NCBI RefSeq assembly: GCF_028401385.1
Contig: NZ_JAQOMR010000001.1
Location: forward strand, 374,501 to 438,500
Direction of reading: 5' to 3'
Origin: Marinicella algicola
Lineage (GTDB): Bacteria > Pseudomonadota > Gammaproteobacteria > Xanthomonadales > Marinicellaceae
DNA: 64,000 bases
This document shows positions 61,639 through 64,000 of the stretch, piece after piece. Under the pieces are notes generated by a model. That model made no database searches. It was not told the DNA's origin and saw nothing but the letters and a program-made list of their open reading frames with translations. A program made the position numbers and the translations under genes. How positions within the stretch are numbered: the stretch's first letter is position 1; every line of letters begins with the position of its first letter.

Positions 61639-62976
61639 TCAGTCGCCGTCGTTCCAGGGTTCTGCCCAGTCACTGTCGGTCAGCGACTGTCGCATCGGTC
61701 GCCCTTCCACCAGCGAGATCAACTGCTGGGCGATGCCGGTCCAGGTGAACAGGCTGCGCGCCTTGTGGGCACCCATACGGGCCAGCCGGTTGTAAAGCCT
61801 CTGGTGTTTGAACGGCTTCATCATCATGATACCGAGATCGTATTTGTCGAACGTATCGGCAAACAGCGCATGGCGGCCGAAGCTGATCGCACGGTAAAGA
61901 CCGCCATTGGTGGTCACCACGGTTGGTGTGCCGGAGGCCATGGCCTCGATTGCGGTCATGCCGAACGGTTCGTAGCGGCTGGAGAGCACGAACATGTCGG
62001 CCGCACGATAGATATCGGGCAGGGCCTCGTCGGAGACATAGCCGGAGAAATGAACCTTGTCTTCCAGCTCCAGCGTTTTGACCTGATCCTTCAACTCATT
62101 GAGAATGCGGGTTTCAAGCTCATCCATATCCGCGCCGCCGACAGCCAGATGAAGCTCGGCATCGGGCACACGCTCGACCATCACGGAAAACGCCTCGATC
62201 AGCAGGTCGTACCCCTTGTTGGTGGCCAGCCTGCCGAGTGCCAGCACGGACTTGCCCTTGAAGCCGAACTGTTCGCGCAGCATGTTTCGCGAGGCTGCCG
62301 AGATCGGATAGAACCGGTTGTCGTCGTAGCCCGGCGGGATCATGTAAACGCGGTCTTCGCGGATACCGTAATCCTCAACCAGCATGTCGACCTGGATCGG
62401 CGTTGTCGCGATCACACTGTCGCAGGCGCGGTATATCTTGTTTTCATGCTTGATCCGTTCGGTGAAGTTGAAGTCCTTTTCGAACTGCTCCTTCTTGTCC
62501 GGATAGTCCGTTTCCATCGTCCGCTTCTTCCACAGGCCCAGCGAATGCGGGGTATGGAGATGCGGAATGGACAGCGCTTCGGCCAGTCTCAGGCCGGCAT
62601 AACCGGCATCCCAATAATGGGAATTGATGAAATTATAGCTCAGATCGTGCTCGCGCATGTAGCGCAGTGCGTTTTCGCTCCACTCCAGAAGGTTTTTATA
62701 AAGGTATTCCTTGGGAATGAATTCCTTGCCGCCGCAGGGAATGCGGACGACGCGCACGCGCTCGTCAACCTCGTCGATTTCCGGCTGGTCCTCGAACCGG
62801 CGGGTGTAGATGTCGACGGAAAAACCGAGTTGGGCGAGTTTCTTTGAAAGCTCGAGAATATAAACAACCTGGCCGCCGGTATCGGCAGCACCGAGTGGAG
62901 GATCGGCCGCGACATAGCCGTGGGTGGAAACAAGAGCGATACTGGGAAATTTATCGGACTCGTTTATGTGAGCCAT
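61639..62976 (-). CDS. mfpsA: Mannosylfructose-phosphate synthase (GT4 family)
   Basis: GT-B glycosyltransferase of 445 residues, sucrose-phosphate-synthase-like: ALVSTHGYVAADPPLGAADTGGQVVYILEL, FINSHYWDAGYAGLRLAEAL, ALGRLATNKGYDLLIEAF and SSRYEPFGMTAIEAMASGTPTVVT (the donor-site E-x7-E region). The end WAEPWNDGD and many interior blocks match, from memory, the Agrobacterium GDP-mannose:fructose-6-phosphate enzyme (EC 2.4.1.246). ATG 62976 has GGAAGGA upstream. The product is a compatible solute, suggesting osmotic adaptation. The frame is intact. Confidence 0.88.
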   Translation of the reverse strand: MAHINESDKFPSIALVSTHGYVAADPPLGAADTGGQVVYILELSKKLAQLGFSVDIYTRRFEDQPEIDEVDERVRVVRIPCGGKEFIPKEYLYKNLLEWSENALRYMREHDLSYNFINSHYWDAGYAGLRLAEALSIPHLHTPHSLGLWKKRTMETDYPDKKEQFEKDFNFTERIKHENKIYRACDSVIATTPIQVDMLVEDYGIREDRVYMIPPGYDDNRFYPISAASRNMLREQFGFKGKSVLALGRLATNKGYDLLIEAFSVMVERVPDAELHLAVGGADMDELETRILNELKDQVKTLELEDKVHFSGYVSDEALPDIYRAADMFVLSSRYEPFGMTAIEAMASGTPTVVTTNGGLYRAISFGRHALFADTFDKYDLGIMMMKPFKHQRLYNRLARMGAHKARSLFTWTGIAQQLISLVEGRPMRQSLTDSDWAEPWNDGD

Positions 62977-63199
62977 AATGGATCCTTCCTTGCAATACGT
63001 CGGGTGACATCGCGCAGCGGTCGGTTTCGCTATCAAGCATGATGGTCGTCTGTGGTGAAATCTTCAGACGAAAGAAACGGCCGGGCACACGTCCCGCGCC
63101 ATAGTAACGCATAAAGCACGCATTGGTTCCGAAGAAACTTGAGAAGGGCAGGTTTCTGTGGAAGATTTGGATCATACTCCAAGCCCTACAGGAAAAAAC

Positions 63200-64000
63200 A
63201 TGCAATTTAATGACGATCCGGCCGGTTTTCTGCGTTCACTCTTCGACGTTGCGGTGGCGGCCGCAGATCCGATGGAACAGGTCTCCAGATATCTGCCCGA
63301 ATTGCCGAAGGGCCGCACCATCGTCGTTGGCGCGGGCAAGGGTTCGGCCCGCATGGCCGAGGCGCTGGAAGCTTGCTGGGAAGGTCCGCTCGAAGGTGTG
63401 GTCGTGACCCGCTATGGCCACGAAGCACCATGCGACAAGATCCAGATCCTCTCCGCCTCCCACCCTGTGCCGGACGAAGCCGGTGAGCGCGCCGCCAAGC
63501 AAATCCTGGAGACGGTGTCCGATCTCACGGAAGATGACCTGGTGATTGTGCTGATTTCCGGAGGGGGTCGGCGCTTCTGTCCCTTCCGCAGGAGGGGCTG
63601 ACGCTGGATGACAAGATCGCGATCAACAAGGCGCTGTTGCGCTGCGGAGCCTCGATCGATGAGGTCAACTGCGTGCGCAAGCACCTGTCCGCGATCAAGG
63701 GCGGTTGGCTTGCCGCTGCGATCCATCCGGCTCGCTGCCACACATTGCTGATATCCGATGTGCCGGGCGATGACCCGGCGATCATCGCCTCGGGACCGAC
63801 TGTCGGCGAGGCCACAACGGCGGAAGATGCCAAGGCGATCATCAAACGCTACCGCATCGAGCTGCCGGATCATGTGGCCCAGCATCTGGATTCGCGGCTT
63901 GCTGAATGCGTGGCGCCGGATGATCCACGGCTGGCGCGGGCCGACAATCACATCATTGCAACCCCGCTGATCTCGCTTCAGGCCGCGGCAGAAAAAGCGC
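63200..64000 (+). CDS. Glycerate 2-kinase, type II/MOFRL (partial; frame broken at 63563-63567)
   Basis: The 5' part of a glycerate kinase (DUF4147/MOFRL; older label hydroxypyruvate reductase, TtuD). Seen: TIVVGAGKGSARMAEALEACW, ILSASHPVPDEAGERAA, VIVLISGGGSALLSLPQEGLTL once the G5 run is G6, INKALLRCGASIDEVNCVRKHLSAIKGG and LLISDVPGDDPAIIASGPTVG. It phosphorylates D-glycerate with ATP to 2-phosphoglycerate. The ATG at 63200 is preceded by AGGA. Divergent from mfpsA; runs off the right edge. Confidence 0.9.

Noticed and set aside
61285..62847. A plus-strand frame of 520 codons opposite mfpsA/mfppB
   Set aside because: Antisense shadow of two intact, recognisable genes.

Overview
This window reads as chromosomal DNA from an alphaproteobacterium of the Rhizobiales, probably near Rhizobiaceae/Martelella/Agrobacterium (genus is inference). 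The evidence is the rimP-nusA-ylxR-infB-rbfA-truB ... rpsO-pnp block, a histidine tRNA with A73 and no encoded G-1, a Rhizobium-type homospermidine synthase, a PdhS-like PAS kinase, glnK-amtB behind a -24/-12 promoter, and an Agrobacterium-type mannosylfructose gene pair (mfpsA-mfppB). I see no CRISPR array, prophage, insertion sequence or rRNA operon.

Layout. 1-1.4 kb: DUF423 protein, truncated globin and a DeoR regulator, all minus strand, divergent from a class II fructose-bisphosphate aldolase (1.6-2.7 kb). 2.8-7.6 kb: an orphan FbpB-type iron permease and a very long degenerate PdhS-like histidine kinase. 7.8 kb: tRNA-His. 8.3-11.5 kb: outer-membrane barrel-like protein and Wza-like polysaccharide-export lipoprotein. 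12.1-13.5 kb: homospermidine synthase. 14.1-21.3 kb: a compact operon for a BMP-type nucleoside/nucleobase ABC transporter with an embedded amidase and a terminal CodA-like deaminase. 21.4-27.1 kb: aldo/keto reductase, esterase, aldehyde dehydrogenase, UbiH-type monooxygenase and TesB. 27.4-33.8 kb: glnK-amtB, ftsK, a LolA-like protein, xth. 33.8-38.2 kb: ceramidase-like CREST protein, SDR, queG, GST and uppP on the minus strand. 38.5-42.7 kb: DUF805 protein, MltB-type transglycosylase, ClbS/DfsB-like protein and an MFS_3 exporter. 42.9-56.5 kb: the translation/transcription block, interrupted between truB and rpsO by a palindromic repeat pair, an MDR oxidoreductase and a diguanylate cyclase. 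56.7-60.8 kb: RsmC-like methyltransferase, VOC protein, DUF1737, CitE-like lyase, leuD and small proteins. 60.9-64 kb: mfppB and mfpsA, and a divergent glycerate kinase cut by the window edge.

A major caveat: about 36 reading-frame breaks occur in 26 otherwise well-conserved genes, including ftsK, nusA, rbfA, rimP, pnp and fba. About 27 are repaired by adding one base, and at least 14 of those lie in homopolymer runs of four or more. I read this as consensus sequence error, not gene decay. Broken genes are therefore given as single CDS with the break position noted.

I found no clearly new system. The best leads are the nucleobase-transport operon (embedded amidase, and a CodA with Cys at the usual second active-site Asp), the PdhS-like kinase with a degraded ATP-binding N box, the insertion between truB and rpsO, and the hairpin-rich infB-rbfA spacer.
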